A DNA stretch of 64,000 bases from CBDBFH01 sp965204775 (GTDB lineage Bacteria > Pseudomonadota > Alphaproteobacteria > JAPOUT01 > G958296285). The stretch spans positions 62,001-126,000 of the forward strand of contig CBDBFH010000027.1 in assembly GCA_965204775.1 (NCBI GenBank), written 5' to 3'. This document shows positions 33,429 to 41,310 of the stretch, piece by piece; positions within the stretch are counted from its first letter, which is position 1, and every line of letters starts with the position of its first letter. Below the pieces are notes generated by a model that saw only the letters and a list, made by a program, of their open reading frames with translations, was not told the origin of the DNA and did no database searches. The position numbers were made by a program, and so were the translations under genes.

Positions 33429-34526
33429 ATGGCACAGCGAAAAGTCGTTCACCTGAGTGGGGCGGAGAATGTGAGCCGGGAACAGGCGCTCGACGCCGCG
33501 CTTGATCAAATCAGCCGGGCCTTCGGCAAAGGCGCGATCATGCGTCTGGGGCAGGAGGGCCAGATCCGGGAGATCGAAGCGATTCCGACCGGCTCTTTCG
33601 GTCTCGACCTCGCCCTGGGGATCGGCGGCCTGCCCAAAGGGCGGGTGGCTGAAATCTACGGGCCGGAATCTTCCGGCAAGACGACGCTGGCCCTCCACGC
33701 CGCCGCCGAAGCCCAGAAACAGGGCGGGGTCTGCGCCTTCGTCGATGCCGAACACGCCCTTGATCCGGTTTATGCCGGCGCGCTTGGGATCAACGTCAAA
33801 GACCTCCTGATCGCCCAGCCGGATAACGGCGAGCAGGCGCTCGAAATCACCGATACGCTTGTGCGCTCCGGTGCGGTCGATCTGGTCGTGGTCGATTCGG
33901 TCGCCGCCCTCGCCCCCCGCGCCGAACTCGAAGGCGAAATGGGCGACGTCCAGCCCGGCCTCCAGGCCCGCCTCATGAGCCAGGCCATGCGCAAACTCAC
34001 CGGCTCCATTTCCCGCTCCAACTGTCTCGTCATCTTCATCAATCAGATACGCATGAAGATCGGCGTCATGTATGGCAGCCCCGAAACCACCGCCGGAGGC
34101 AACGCTCTCAAATTCTACGCCTCTGTGCGCCTCGATATTCGCCGAATCGGTCCGGTCAAGGAGCGCGACAAACTCGTCGGCAATCATACAAGGGTCAAGA
34201 TCGTAAAAAACAAGGTCGCGCCCCCCTTCAAACTGGTCGAATTCGACATCCTCTACGGCAAGGGAATCTCGAAGGCCGGCGAATTGCTCGACCACGGAGT
34301 CGAACACGGCCTGGTCGAAAAGTCGGGCGCGTGGTTCTCCATGAATGGCGAGCGAATCGGGCAGGGGCGCGAAAATGCCCGCCAGTTCCTGCTCGACAAT
34401 CCCAAAGCCATGGACGGCCTTGAAGCCCGCTTGCGCGAAAAACTGGGAATCCCCGCCCCCAAACCCAAAGAGGCCCCCGCGCCGCAGACCGCCCGCAAAC
34501 AGGCCAAGGCCGCCGCCGGGCTGTAA
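33429..34526 (+). CDS. recA: Recombinase RecA
   Basis: The 365-residue protein has Walker A GPESSGKT (78-85), the LVVVDSVAALAPRAELEGEMGD Walker B/L1 region, the L2 loop NQIRMKIGVMYGSPETTAGG and a C-terminal Ala/Lys/Pro tail. It drives strand exchange and LexA cleavage. A single-gene unit controlled by the SOS promoter; alaS follows after 31 bases. Confidence 0.98.
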   Translation: MAQRKVVHLSGAENVSREQALDAALDQISRAFGKGAIMRLGQEGQIREIEAIPTGSFGLDLALGIGGLPKGRVAEIYGPESSGKTTLALHAAAEAQKQGGVCAFVDAEHALDPVYAGALGINVKDLLIAQPDNGEQALEITDTLVRSGAVDLVVVDSVAALAPRAELEGEMGDVQPGLQARLMSQAMRKLTGSISRSNCLVIFINQIRMKIGVMYGSPETTAGGNALKFYASVRLDIRRIGPVKERDKLVGNHTRVKIVKNKVAPPFKLVEFDILYGKGISKAGELLDHGVEHGLVEKSGAWFSMNGERIGQGRENARQFLLDNPKAMDGLEARLREKLGIPAPKPKEAPAPQTARKQAKAAAGL

Positions 34527-34557
34527 AACCGCCGCCGGGCGCGGTATGTTGAGAGGC

Positions 34558-37233
34558 ATGAGCAGCCTCAACGATATCCGCGCCCATTTCCTCGACTACT
34601 TCGCCCGGCGCGATCATCGGATCATGCCTTCGGCTCCGCTCGTGCCGCAGGCCGATCCGACCCTCCTCTTCACCAATGCCGGCATGGCTCCGTTCAAGGA
34701 CGTCTTCACCGGCAGGCGCTCCGCCGAGGCCCCCCGCGCCGCCAGCGCACAAAAATGCCTGCGCGCCGGAGGCAAGCACAACGATCTCGACAATGTCGGA
34801 TACACCGCCCGCCACCATACGTTCTTCGAGATGCTCGGCAATTTCTCCTTCGGCGACTATTTCAAGGAGCAGGCGATCCGGCTGGCCTGGGATCTGACCG
34901 CCGGAGAGTTCAAACTGCCCCCGGACAGGCTGATCGTCACGGTGTTCGCCGAAGACGACGAAGCCTTCAGCCTGTGGCGGAAAATATCGGGCCTGCCGGA
35001 GGCGCGAATCCTGCGGCTCGATTCCGAAGACAATTTCTGGTCGATGGGGGCCGCCGGGCCATGCGGGCCCTGTTCGGAGATTTTCTACGATCATGGCGGC
35101 CATCTCTCCGGCGCGCCGCCGGGAAGCAAGGGCGGGGATGGGGGCCGCTTCGTCGAAATCTGGAATCTTGTCTTCATGCAGTTCAATCAGGACAGGCAGG
35201 GGCGGCGCACCGCGCTGCCCCGGCCCTCCATCGACACCGGCATGGGGCTGGAGCGCATGGCGGCGGTCCTGCAGGGCACCCACGACAATTACGCCACCGA
35301 TCTCTTCCGCAAACTGATTGCGGCAAGCGCGGAACTGACCGGCGGCGATGCGGCGGCGGACGGCCATCGCGTCATCGCCGATCATCTGCGGGCAGCCTGT
35401 TTTTTGATCGCCGACGGCGTTTTGCCTTCCAATGAGGGGCGGGGCTATGTGCTGCGCCGAATCCTGCGCCGCGCCATGCGCCATGCCCATGAACTGGGCG
35501 CAAAGGAGCCGGTCTTGTGCCGTCTGGCCCCGGTGCTGGAGGAGGAGATGGGCGGGGCCTATCCCGAATTGGGCCGCGTCCGGGCGCTGATCGCCGAGGC
35601 CCTGGCCGGTGAGGAGCGGCGCTTTCAGGATATGCTGGTCCGGGGGCTGGCGCTGCTGGAGAAGGAAGCCGCATCTGTGGGGGGCGGCAAAATACTCTCC
35701 GGTGCGGCGGCGTTCCGGCTCTATGACACCTATGGCTTCCCGCTTGATCTGACTCAGGATGCTTTGCGAGGCCGGGGGATCGCGGTTGACACCGCCGGTT
35801 TCGAGCAGGCCATGGCCGGGCAGCGCGAAGGTTCGCGGGGGCGCCAGTTGGGCAGCGCCGCCGGGGCGGGATCGGATGCGCTGTGGACTGCGCTCGGCGA
35901 AAAATATCCCGCCACCAGATTCCTCGGCTATCAACACGATTCCGGCACGGGATCGATTGCCGCGCTTGTCGCCGATGGCAGGGAAGTCGAGGCAATCGAG
36001 GCCGGCAGCCGCGCCGCGCTGGTTCTGGATCAGACGCCCTTCTATGGCGAATCCGGCGGGCAGGCCGGCGACACCGGCGTAATCGAAACCCGAACGGGGG
36101 AAGCCGGGCAGGGGGCCCGCTTCCGGGTGGAGGAGACCAGAAAAGAGGGCGGTCTGCATGTTCATCACGGCCTTCTGGAGTCGGGGCGTTTGTCGCCGGG
36201 GATGGAGGTCGCGGCGGCAATCGACGCCGCCCGGCGGACCAAAATCCGCGCCAACCATTCGGCGACCCATTTGATGAACGAAGCCCTGCGGCGCGTTCTG
36301 GGCGAGCATGTGGTGCAGAAAGGTTCGCTGGTGGACGCCGATCATCTGCGCTTTGATTTCAGCCATCCGAAGCCGCTGACGGCGCAGGAGGTTGAAGAGA
36401 TCGAAACGCTGGTCAATGACCGCATTCGGGCCAATGCGCCGGTTGCGGTGAAAGAGATGGGTTTTGACGAGGCGCGCAGCGCGGGCGCGCTGTCCTTGCT
36501 GGGCGAATCCTATGGCGACCCGGTGCGGGTGCTGTTTATGGATCAGGGCGCGGGGGGCGGAGGCCGCGGCGGCTGGTCGGTCGAATTATGCGGCGGCACG
36601 CATGTCGTCCGTCTGGGGGATATCGCGCTGTTTGCGATCACGGCGCAGAGCGCGGTCGGCTCCGGGGTGCGCCGGATCGAGGCGCGGACGGGGGCTGCCG
36701 CGCGCCGTCATCTTGTCCGCCAGCAGGAGCGTCTGGCCGAAGCGGCGCGTCTTCTGAAGATCGCGCCGGAGCAGCTGCCGGAGCGGCTTGCCGCTCTGCT
36801 CGAAGAGCGCAAGGCCCTGGAGCAGGCTCTGTCCCAGGCGCGCCGCAAGCTGGCCCTGAGCGCGGATCGCCCGGCCTCGGGGGGCGGCAGGGAGGTCGAG
36901 ACTTTTGGCAGGATCAAGTTTGTCATGCGCCTGCTCGAGGGAATTCCGCCGGGCGAGTTGCGCGCCCTTGTTGATGAGGCCAAGCGTCAGCTGGGCTCCG
37001 GGGTTGTCGCCTTTGCCGCGGTTCACAAGGGCAAGGCGGGTCTGGCGGTCGGGGTGACGGGGGATCTGGCGGACGCGCACAATGCGGTCGAGCTGGTGCG
37101 CGCCGGGGCAAAAGTTCTCGGCGGCTCGGGCGGCGGCGGGCGGCCCGACATGGCGGTCTCCGGCGGCCCGGACGGCGCGCGGGCGCAAGAAGCGCTCAAT
37201 GCGGTGCGCGAGATTATCCGCGCCGCAGCCTAA
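34558..37233 (+). CDS. alaS: Alanyl-tRNA synthetase
   Basis: The 891-residue class II synthetase starts MSSLNDIRAHFLDYFARRDH at 34558 with GAGAGG just upstream; the frame runs further back inside recA as a shadow. The catalytic core has NVGYTARHHTFFEMLGNFSFGDYFK (key part TARHHTFFEMLGNFSFGD). The editing domain has HSATHLMNEALR and a late CGGTHV. The C-terminal DHHA1-type domain ends with GGSGGGGRPDMAVSGG. Full length for the family. Confidence 0.97.
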   Translation: MSSLNDIRAHFLDYFARRDHRIMPSAPLVPQADPTLLFTNAGMAPFKDVFTGRRSAEAPRAASAQKCLRAGGKHNDLDNVGYTARHHTFFEMLGNFSFGDYFKEQAIRLAWDLTAGEFKLPPDRLIVTVFAEDDEAFSLWRKISGLPEARILRLDSEDNFWSMGAAGPCGPCSEIFYDHGGHLSGAPPGSKGGDGGRFVEIWNLVFMQFNQDRQGRRTALPRPSIDTGMGLERMAAVLQGTHDNYATDLFRKLIAASAELTGGDAAADGHRVIADHLRAACFLIADGVLPSNEGRGYVLRRILRRAMRHAHELGAKEPVLCRLAPVLEEEMGGAYPELGRVRALIAEALAGEERRFQDMLVRGLALLEKEAASVGGGKILSGAAAFRLYDTYGFPLDLTQDALRGRGIAVDTAGFEQAMAGQREGSRGRQLGSAAGAGSDALWTALGEKYPATRFLGYQHDSGTGSIAALVADGREVEAIEAGSRAALVLDQTPFYGESGGQAGDTGVIETRTGEAGQGARFRVEETRKEGGLHVHHGLLESGRLSPGMEVAAAIDAARRTKIRANHSATHLMNEALRRVLGEHVVQKGSLVDADHLRFDFSHPKPLTAQEVEEIETLVNDRIRANAPVAVKEMGFDEARSAGALSLLGESYGDPVRVLFMDQGAGGGGRGGWSVELCGGTHVVRLGDIALFAITAQSAVGSGVRRIEARTGAAARRHLVRQQERLAEAARLLKIAPEQLPERLAALLEERKALEQALSQARRKLALSADRPASGGGREVETFGRIKFVMRLLEGIPPGELRALVDEAKRQLGSGVVAFAAVHKGKAGLAVGVTGDLADAHNAVELVRAGAKVLGGSGGGGRPDMAVSGGPDGARAQEALNAVREIIRAAA

Positions 37234-37318
37234 AGAAGGAGAGGGCGTGTCTCACTCCGTCAAACCGGCTGCCCTGCGTGAGAGTGCATCACTTACTCCG
37301 GCATAGGCCGGTTCAATC
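37234..37318. other. Spacer between alaS and the CRISPR array
   Basis: These 85 bases hold a weak CTCAC/GTGAG stem and a short palindrome CCGGCATAGGCCGG (37299-37312). No promoter, gene or anti-repeat was recognised. It is the distal (trailer) side of the array if the array is read on the minus strand. Confidence 0.5.
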
Positions 37319-37617
37319 CAGTCTGAATTCCAGAAAATGGCAGGACTCAACACCCCGTCAGGGCTTGCCGCCGATGGAGGGCTACCCGTGGTCAGCCCTC
37401 AAATGGCAGGGCTCAACACCGACCTCGTAATGCGCCTCACACAAAGCATACCCGTGGTCAGCCCTCAAATGGCAGGACTCAACACTAGCAACGCCACTGC
37501 TAATCAACTGCTTTCCCCGTGGTCAGCCCTCAAATGGCAGGACTCAACACCAAAAAGTTAAAACCTATCATGGTGTAGGCACCCGTGGTCAGCCCTCAAA
37601 TGGCAGGACTCAACACC
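37319..37617 (-). CRISPR. Short CRISPR array: four 36-bp repeats plus one degenerate repeat, four spacers
   Basis: Full repeats occupy 37385-37420, 37451-37486, 37516-37551 and 37582-37617, each starting CCCGTGGTCAGCC and ending GGACTCAACACC on the plus strand. A fifth unit at 37319-37354 keeps the last 20 bases exactly while its first half is decayed. Spacers are 37355-37384, 37421-37450, 37487-37515 and 37552-37581 (30, 30, 29, 30 bases) and share no sequence. The two repeats nearest 37617 are identical. The next has T at 37486, the next G at 37411, and the last is half lost. Decay away from 37617 places the leader there, so transcription is inferred on the minus strand, the same direction as the adjacent nuclease gene. 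Read that way the repeat can fold GTG/CAC, GTC/GAC and GCC/GGC helices around ATTTGAG. Confidence 0.93.
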
Positions 37618-37752
37618 TGCGCGGCGCTAAACCATTGACCAAGAAGACTATTTGCCCTGCTCCGCCGCCTGAAATTGCTTCCCGACCAGAGTAAAACTCT
37701 GCTTTGGCTTCAAAACAAAGGCTAATGACGAGGCACGTCCCCGCCATGAAAA
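37618..37752 (-). other. Putative leader region (or non-coding RNA region) between nuclease gene and array
   Basis: These 135 bases separate the nuclease stop codon from the first repeat. They are less GC-rich than the surrounding genes and contain two hairpins: CAGAGT/ACTCTG with an AAA loop (37687-37701) and CTTTG/CAAAG (37702-37720). I found no stretch complementary to the repeat that would mark a tracrRNA and no clear promoter. By position it is the leader, and it also matches where TnpB genes carry their omega-RNA. Confidence 0.5.
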
Positions 37753-39150
37753 TCATTTCCTCCCTTCTCGCTCTTGTTCCGCGGTTTTCATGATGACCTG
37801 CGCCGCCGCCTGATCCCGATCCGCTTCATAACCACATTGCGCGCAGATATGGCGGCGCTCGGCAAGGGTTTTCTTCCTCACCGCTCCGCACTCCGGGCAG
37901 GTCTGGGAGGGGCGGTGGCGGCGCGGGTCAATCTCGATATAGTCCAGCCCCGCCTCCTTCGCCTTATAGGCAACCAGCTGAAGAAATTTCCCCGGCGAGG
38001 AATCCAGAATCGAGCGGTTGAGGCCCGCTTTCTGCTTGACCTTCCTGCCCGGCTTCTCCTTCGTGCCCCGCCCCGATTTTGTCATATTGCGGAGATTCAG
38101 CTTCTCCGTGGCGACAAAGCCGCCCGCACCGGCAACGAGGCGGGCGCTCTGCTCATGGAGGAACTCGCGGCGCTGGCGGGCGACTTTCGCATGTGTGCGG
38201 GCCAGCGCCCCGCGCGCCTGCCGCCGGTTCCGGCCCCGCCCTTCCTTGCGCGACAGCGCCCTTTGCCTGCGCCTGATCTTCTTTTTCCCGGCGTGAAGAT
38301 ATTTCGGATTTTCCACCCGCCGCCCGTCGTGCGTGGTCAGAAAACTTTCCCGGCGCGCGCCCCAGTCAAAAGCGACCGGCGCGCCCTGCGTCTGCCGCGC
38401 AATCAGTCCCGCGCAGTCAAGCGTTATCGTCAGCTCCCAGCCGGTTCCCTCCCGGCGCACAGTAGCGTTTTTGACCGGCGCTTTGCACGGATCGTTCAGA
38501 TCCTGCGCACAAAGCGCAGGCGGATATTTAAGCCGTCCGCGCAGGGGAATGGCCGTTCCCCGGGGGGTAATGCCCTTGATGTAAAGCCGCCCGCTCCTGC
38601 CCGAGGGGGCGATGTCAATTTTCCAGCCCGGCCAGCTGAATGCAGAGCCTGCCTTCTTTTTTTGCGGCGCTTTCAGATCAAAGGAATTGAAATAATGGCG
38701 GCCTTTATAACGCGGAAAGCCGGGCTTCTCCCTGCTCTCCTTAACGCGCCGGAAAAAATGCTGATAGGCTTCGTGAACCCGCTTCAAAGTGAGGGCGAGG
38801 CTCGAGCTGCTCAGTTGCGCGTAATCGGTGTTATCCCGGCATATCGGCTTCAGGGCGTAGTTTTGAGAATATTGGGAAAAGTTTTTTACCTTTTTCCGGG
38901 CTTCTTCAATTCTGGTCCTGAAGCGCGCCGCACCCTCCTCGTCCCCCGCTTTCCCGAGTCGCGCGGCATGATCCTTCCATGACCTGATCCAGTCGTGCGT
39001 TTCTTTATCACGCCGGTAGGTTATCTCCCGCTCCTCCAATGCGGCGTTGTAAAGCAGGCGGTGAAGATAAAGCGCGCGATCCAGAGCCTTGATCTGACCG
39101 GGGCGCGGCTTCATCTTCAGCCGGTATTTGCGCAAATCCTCGCCCGCCAT
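37753..39150 (-). CDS. Compact RuvC nuclease of the TnpB/Cas12 (type V-U-like) family
   Basis: The 465-residue basic protein has the TnpB N-terminal domain (YRLKMKPRPGQIKALDRAL, then LHRLLYNAALEERE). The RuvC catalytic residues are present: D262 in VAFDWGARRES (RuvC-I), E349 in FVATEKLNL (RuvC-II) and D446 in DRDQAAAQVI (RuvC-III). The zinc ribbon is CPEC (418, 421) and CAQC (436, 439). The helical RuvC insert RRRQRALSRKEG is TnpB-like. The D262-E349 spacing of 87 equals my recollection of ISDra2 TnpB (D191, E278). The Asn of the usual TnpB motif DRDxNAA is replaced by Ala. No TnpA transposase or insertion-sequence ends are seen. With the array 135 bases behind its stop it is best read as a single-effector RNA-guided nuclease; a plain transposon TnpB is the alternative. 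The start lacks a strong ribosome site. Confidence 0.88.
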   Translation of the reverse strand: MAGEDLRKYRLKMKPRPGQIKALDRALYLHRLLYNAALEEREITYRRDKETHDWIRSWKDHAARLGKAGDEEGAARFRTRIEEARKKVKNFSQYSQNYALKPICRDNTDYAQLSSSSLALTLKRVHEAYQHFFRRVKESREKPGFPRYKGRHYFNSFDLKAPQKKKAGSAFSWPGWKIDIAPSGRSGRLYIKGITPRGTAIPLRGRLKYPPALCAQDLNDPCKAPVKNATVRREGTGWELTITLDCAGLIARQTQGAPVAFDWGARRESFLTTHDGRRVENPKYLHAGKKKIRRRQRALSRKEGRGRNRRQARGALARTHAKVARQRREFLHEQSARLVAGAGGFVATEKLNLRNMTKSGRGTKEKPGRKVKQKAGLNRSILDSSPGKFLQLVAYKAKEAGLDYIEIDPRRHRPSQTCPECGAVRKKTLAERRHICAQCGYEADRDQAAAQVIMKTAEQEREGRK

Positions 39151-39183
39151 GCCGCCGCCCGTCCCTGTGTGCGCGCCCCCGCA

Positions 39184-40407
39184 TCACCCACGCGACAGGG
39201 CGTTGTCGAGATTGCCGGCAATCTTGTCCAGAAAATCCATCGTCGAAAGCCACTCCTGCTCCCGACCAATCAAAAGCGCCAAATCCTTCGTCATCGAACC
39301 GCTCTCAACCGTCTGAACGCAAACCTTCTCCAGCGCCGCCGCAAAAGCCTCAAGCCGCTCATTCCCGTCAACACGCGCACGGTGCGCCAAACCCCGCGTC
39401 CACGCAAAAATCGAGGCTATCGAATTCGTCGAGGTCTCCTCGCCTCGCATATGCGCACGGTAATGACGCGTCACCGTGCCATGCGCCGCCTCGGCTTCAA
39501 GAGTCCCGCCGTCCGGCGTCAGCAGAACGCTCGTCATCAGACCCAGAGAGCCAAAACCCTGCGCAACCGTGTCCGACTGAACATCCCCGTCATAATTCTT
39601 GCACGCCCAGACAAAGCCCCCGCTCCATTTCAGCGCCGCCGCAACCATGTCGTCAATCAGACGGTGCTCATAGGCCACACCCGCCGCCGCAAACCGATCC
39701 TTGAACTCTTCATCATGAATCAACTGAAACAGATCCTTGAAACGACCGTCATAGGATTTCAAAATCGTGTTCTTGGTCGAAAGATAAACCGGCCATTTCC
39801 GGTTCAGGGCAAAATTGAAGCAGGCCCGCGCAAAATCCCGAATGGAATCATCCAAATTGTACATCCCCAGAGCAACGCCGGGGCCGGAAAAATGAAAAAT
39901 CTCCTCCTCAATCCCCTCCCCGCCGTCATCCGGCTGCCAGCTGATCTTCAGACGCCCCTTGCCCGGAACACGAAAATCCGTCGCCCGGTATTGATCGCCA
40001 AAGGCATGGCGCCCGATCACAATCGCATCCGTCCACCCGGGAACCAAACGCGGAATGTTCCGGCAAATGATCGGCTCGCGGAAAACCGTCCCACCCAGAA
40101 TGTTGCGAATCGTCCCGTTCGGCGAGCGCCACATCCGCTTCAGATCAAACTCCTTGACCCGCGCCTCGTCCGGCGTGATGGTGGCGCACTTGACCCCAAC
40201 CCCGTGGCGGCGAATCGCCTCCGCCGCCTCAATCGTCACCCGGTCATCCGTCGCGTCCCGGTGGGCGATGCCCAGATCATAACGCTCAAGCCGGAGGTTC
40301 AGGTAAGGATGAAGCAGGCGCTCCTTGATCTCGGCCCAGATGATCCGGGTCATTTCGTCGCCGTCCAGCTCGGCAATCACACCCTCGACATTGATCTTGC
40401 CCGCCAT
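39184..40407 (-). CDS. icd: NADP-dependent isocitrate dehydrogenase (homodimeric, eukaryotic type)
   Basis: The 407-residue enzyme converts isocitrate to 2-oxoglutarate in the TCA cycle. ELDGDEMTRIIW, STKNTILKSYDGRFKDLFQ, ENYD-equivalent CKNYDGDVQSD and EAAHGTVTRHYR mark the homodimeric NADP class. The ATG at 40407 gives the family N-terminus MAGKINVEG; the longer frame is antisense to trmJ. It normally follows alaS in related genomes; here the CRISPR locus lies between. Confidence 0.97.
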   Translation of the reverse strand: MAGKINVEGVIAELDGDEMTRIIWAEIKERLLHPYLNLRLERYDLGIAHRDATDDRVTIEAAEAIRRHGVGVKCATITPDEARVKEFDLKRMWRSPNGTIRNILGGTVFREPIICRNIPRLVPGWTDAIVIGRHAFGDQYRATDFRVPGKGRLKISWQPDDGGEGIEEEIFHFSGPGVALGMYNLDDSIRDFARACFNFALNRKWPVYLSTKNTILKSYDGRFKDLFQLIHDEEFKDRFAAAGVAYEHRLIDDMVAAALKWSGGFVWACKNYDGDVQSDTVAQGFGSLGLMTSVLLTPDGGTLEAEAAHGTVTRHYRAHMRGEETSTNSIASIFAWTRGLAHRARVDGNERLEAFAAALEKVCVQTVESGSMTKDLALLIGREQEWLSTMDFLDKIAGNLDNALSRG

Positions 40408-40440
40408 GCCAGCCCTTTCGCTCCCAGCCTGCCTCCCGGC

Positions 40441-40470
40441 CTTATAGCACCTCTGCCCCCCTGACCGCAA
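40441..40470 (-). promoter_or_regulatory. icd promoter
   Basis: On the minus strand TTGCGG (40465-40470), 18-base spacer, TATAAG (40441-40446). It lies directly before the trmJ start on the other strand. Confidence 0.6.
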
Positions 40471-40471
40471 A

Positions 40472-41233
40472 ATGACCGGACCGATCAACCCGCCCCCCGC
40501 CATTATCCTCGTTAACCCCCAGCTGGCCGGAAATATCGGACAGGCCGCGCGGGCCATGAAAAACTTTTGCCTCGACGATCTGCGCCTCGTCCGCCCCCCG
40601 CCCAACTGGCAAAAACCCGCCGCCGGGCGCGCCACTGCTTCGGCGGAGGGAATCATCGAGGCCGCCGCCGTCCATGAGACCCTCGAAGAGGCGCTCGCCG
40701 GCCTCCAATATGTGCTCGGCGCCAGCGCCCGCCGCCGCGAGGCCCCCAAGCCCGAAATCAGACCGGAACAGGCCGCCGCCAACCTCGCCGCCCATGCCCG
40801 CAGCGGCCTGCGCACCGGGCTGCTTTTCGGGCCGGAGCGCGCCGGACTCTCCAACCGGCAGACCGATTTCTGCGACGCCCTCGTCATGATTCCGGCCAAT
40901 CCGGACTTCCCCTCGCTCAATCTGGCGCAGGCGGTTCTGGTGATGGGCTATGTCTGGTTCGGCGCGTCGGCCGCCGCCGCCGCCTCCCCCCCGCCCGGAC
41001 CCCCGGCCCTCCCGGCCCCGGGCAGCAAGGCCGAAATGGCCGGACTCTTCCAGCACCTCGAAGGCGAACTCGACGCCCGCAACTTCTTCCACCCCCCGGA
41101 AAAGCGCGAGCGCATGATCCGCAATCTGCGCACCCTCCTTCAGCGCGCCGCACCGGGCAGCGCCGAGATTCGCGCCCTGCGCGGGGTCGTCACCGCCCTC
41201 TCCCGTCCCCGCCGCCCCCATTCCCGTCATTGA
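40472..41233 (+). CDS. trmJ: tRNA (cytidine/uridine-2'-O-)-methyltransferase TrmJ
   Basis: The 253-residue SPOUT methyltransferase 2'-O-methylates tRNA position 32. Its motifs are ILVNPQLAGNIGQAARAMKNF, GLLFGPERAGLSN and PANPDFPSLNLAQAVLVMGY, the last forming the knot. The C-terminal helical extension (HLEGELDARNFFHPPEKRER) separates TrmJ from TrmL. It is divergent from icd and its end overlaps the rpsD promoter. Confidence 0.93.
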   Translation: MTGPINPPPAIILVNPQLAGNIGQAARAMKNFCLDDLRLVRPPPNWQKPAAGRATASAEGIIEAAAVHETLEEALAGLQYVLGASARRREAPKPEIRPEQAAANLAAHARSGLRTGLLFGPERAGLSNRQTDFCDALVMIPANPDFPSLNLAQAVLVMGYVWFGASAAAAASPPPGPPALPAPGSKAEMAGLFQHLEGELDARNFFHPPEKRERMIRNLRTLLQRAAPGSAEIRALRGVVTALSRPRRPHSRH

Positions 41234-41257
41234 CAGCGCCCGCCTCGTGCGTATAGT
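41230..41257 (+). promoter_or_regulatory. rpsD promoter
   Basis: TTGACA at 41230-41235, 16-base spacer, TATAGT at 41252-41257. The leader to the rpsD ATG is about 47 bases. Confidence 0.75.
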
Positions 41258-41310
41258 CCCCCTGCCGCGCACGGCAAAAACCCGAAACCCGCAGATCAAC
41301 CGCAAATCAC

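Noticed and set aside
37234..37318. tracrRNA between alaS and the array
   Set aside because: No stretch with convincing complementarity to the repeat was found on either strand.
37319..37354. The half repeat near alaS as a tracrRNA anti-repeat
   Set aside because: It is in the same orientation as the other repeats and exactly one 30-base spacer away, so a decayed terminal repeat is the simpler explanation.
37337..37561. A 74-codon plus-strand frame through the CRISPR repeats
   Set aside because: It is just the repeat translated several times (VVSPQMAGLNT recurring); the repeat-spacer periodicity explains it.
37753..39150. Ordinary IS200/IS605 or IS607 insertion carrying tnpB
   Set aside because: No TnpA or serine transposase frame is next to it, and no terminal hairpins or target duplications were seen. 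The adjacent array is not a feature of such elements. It is kept only as an alternative.
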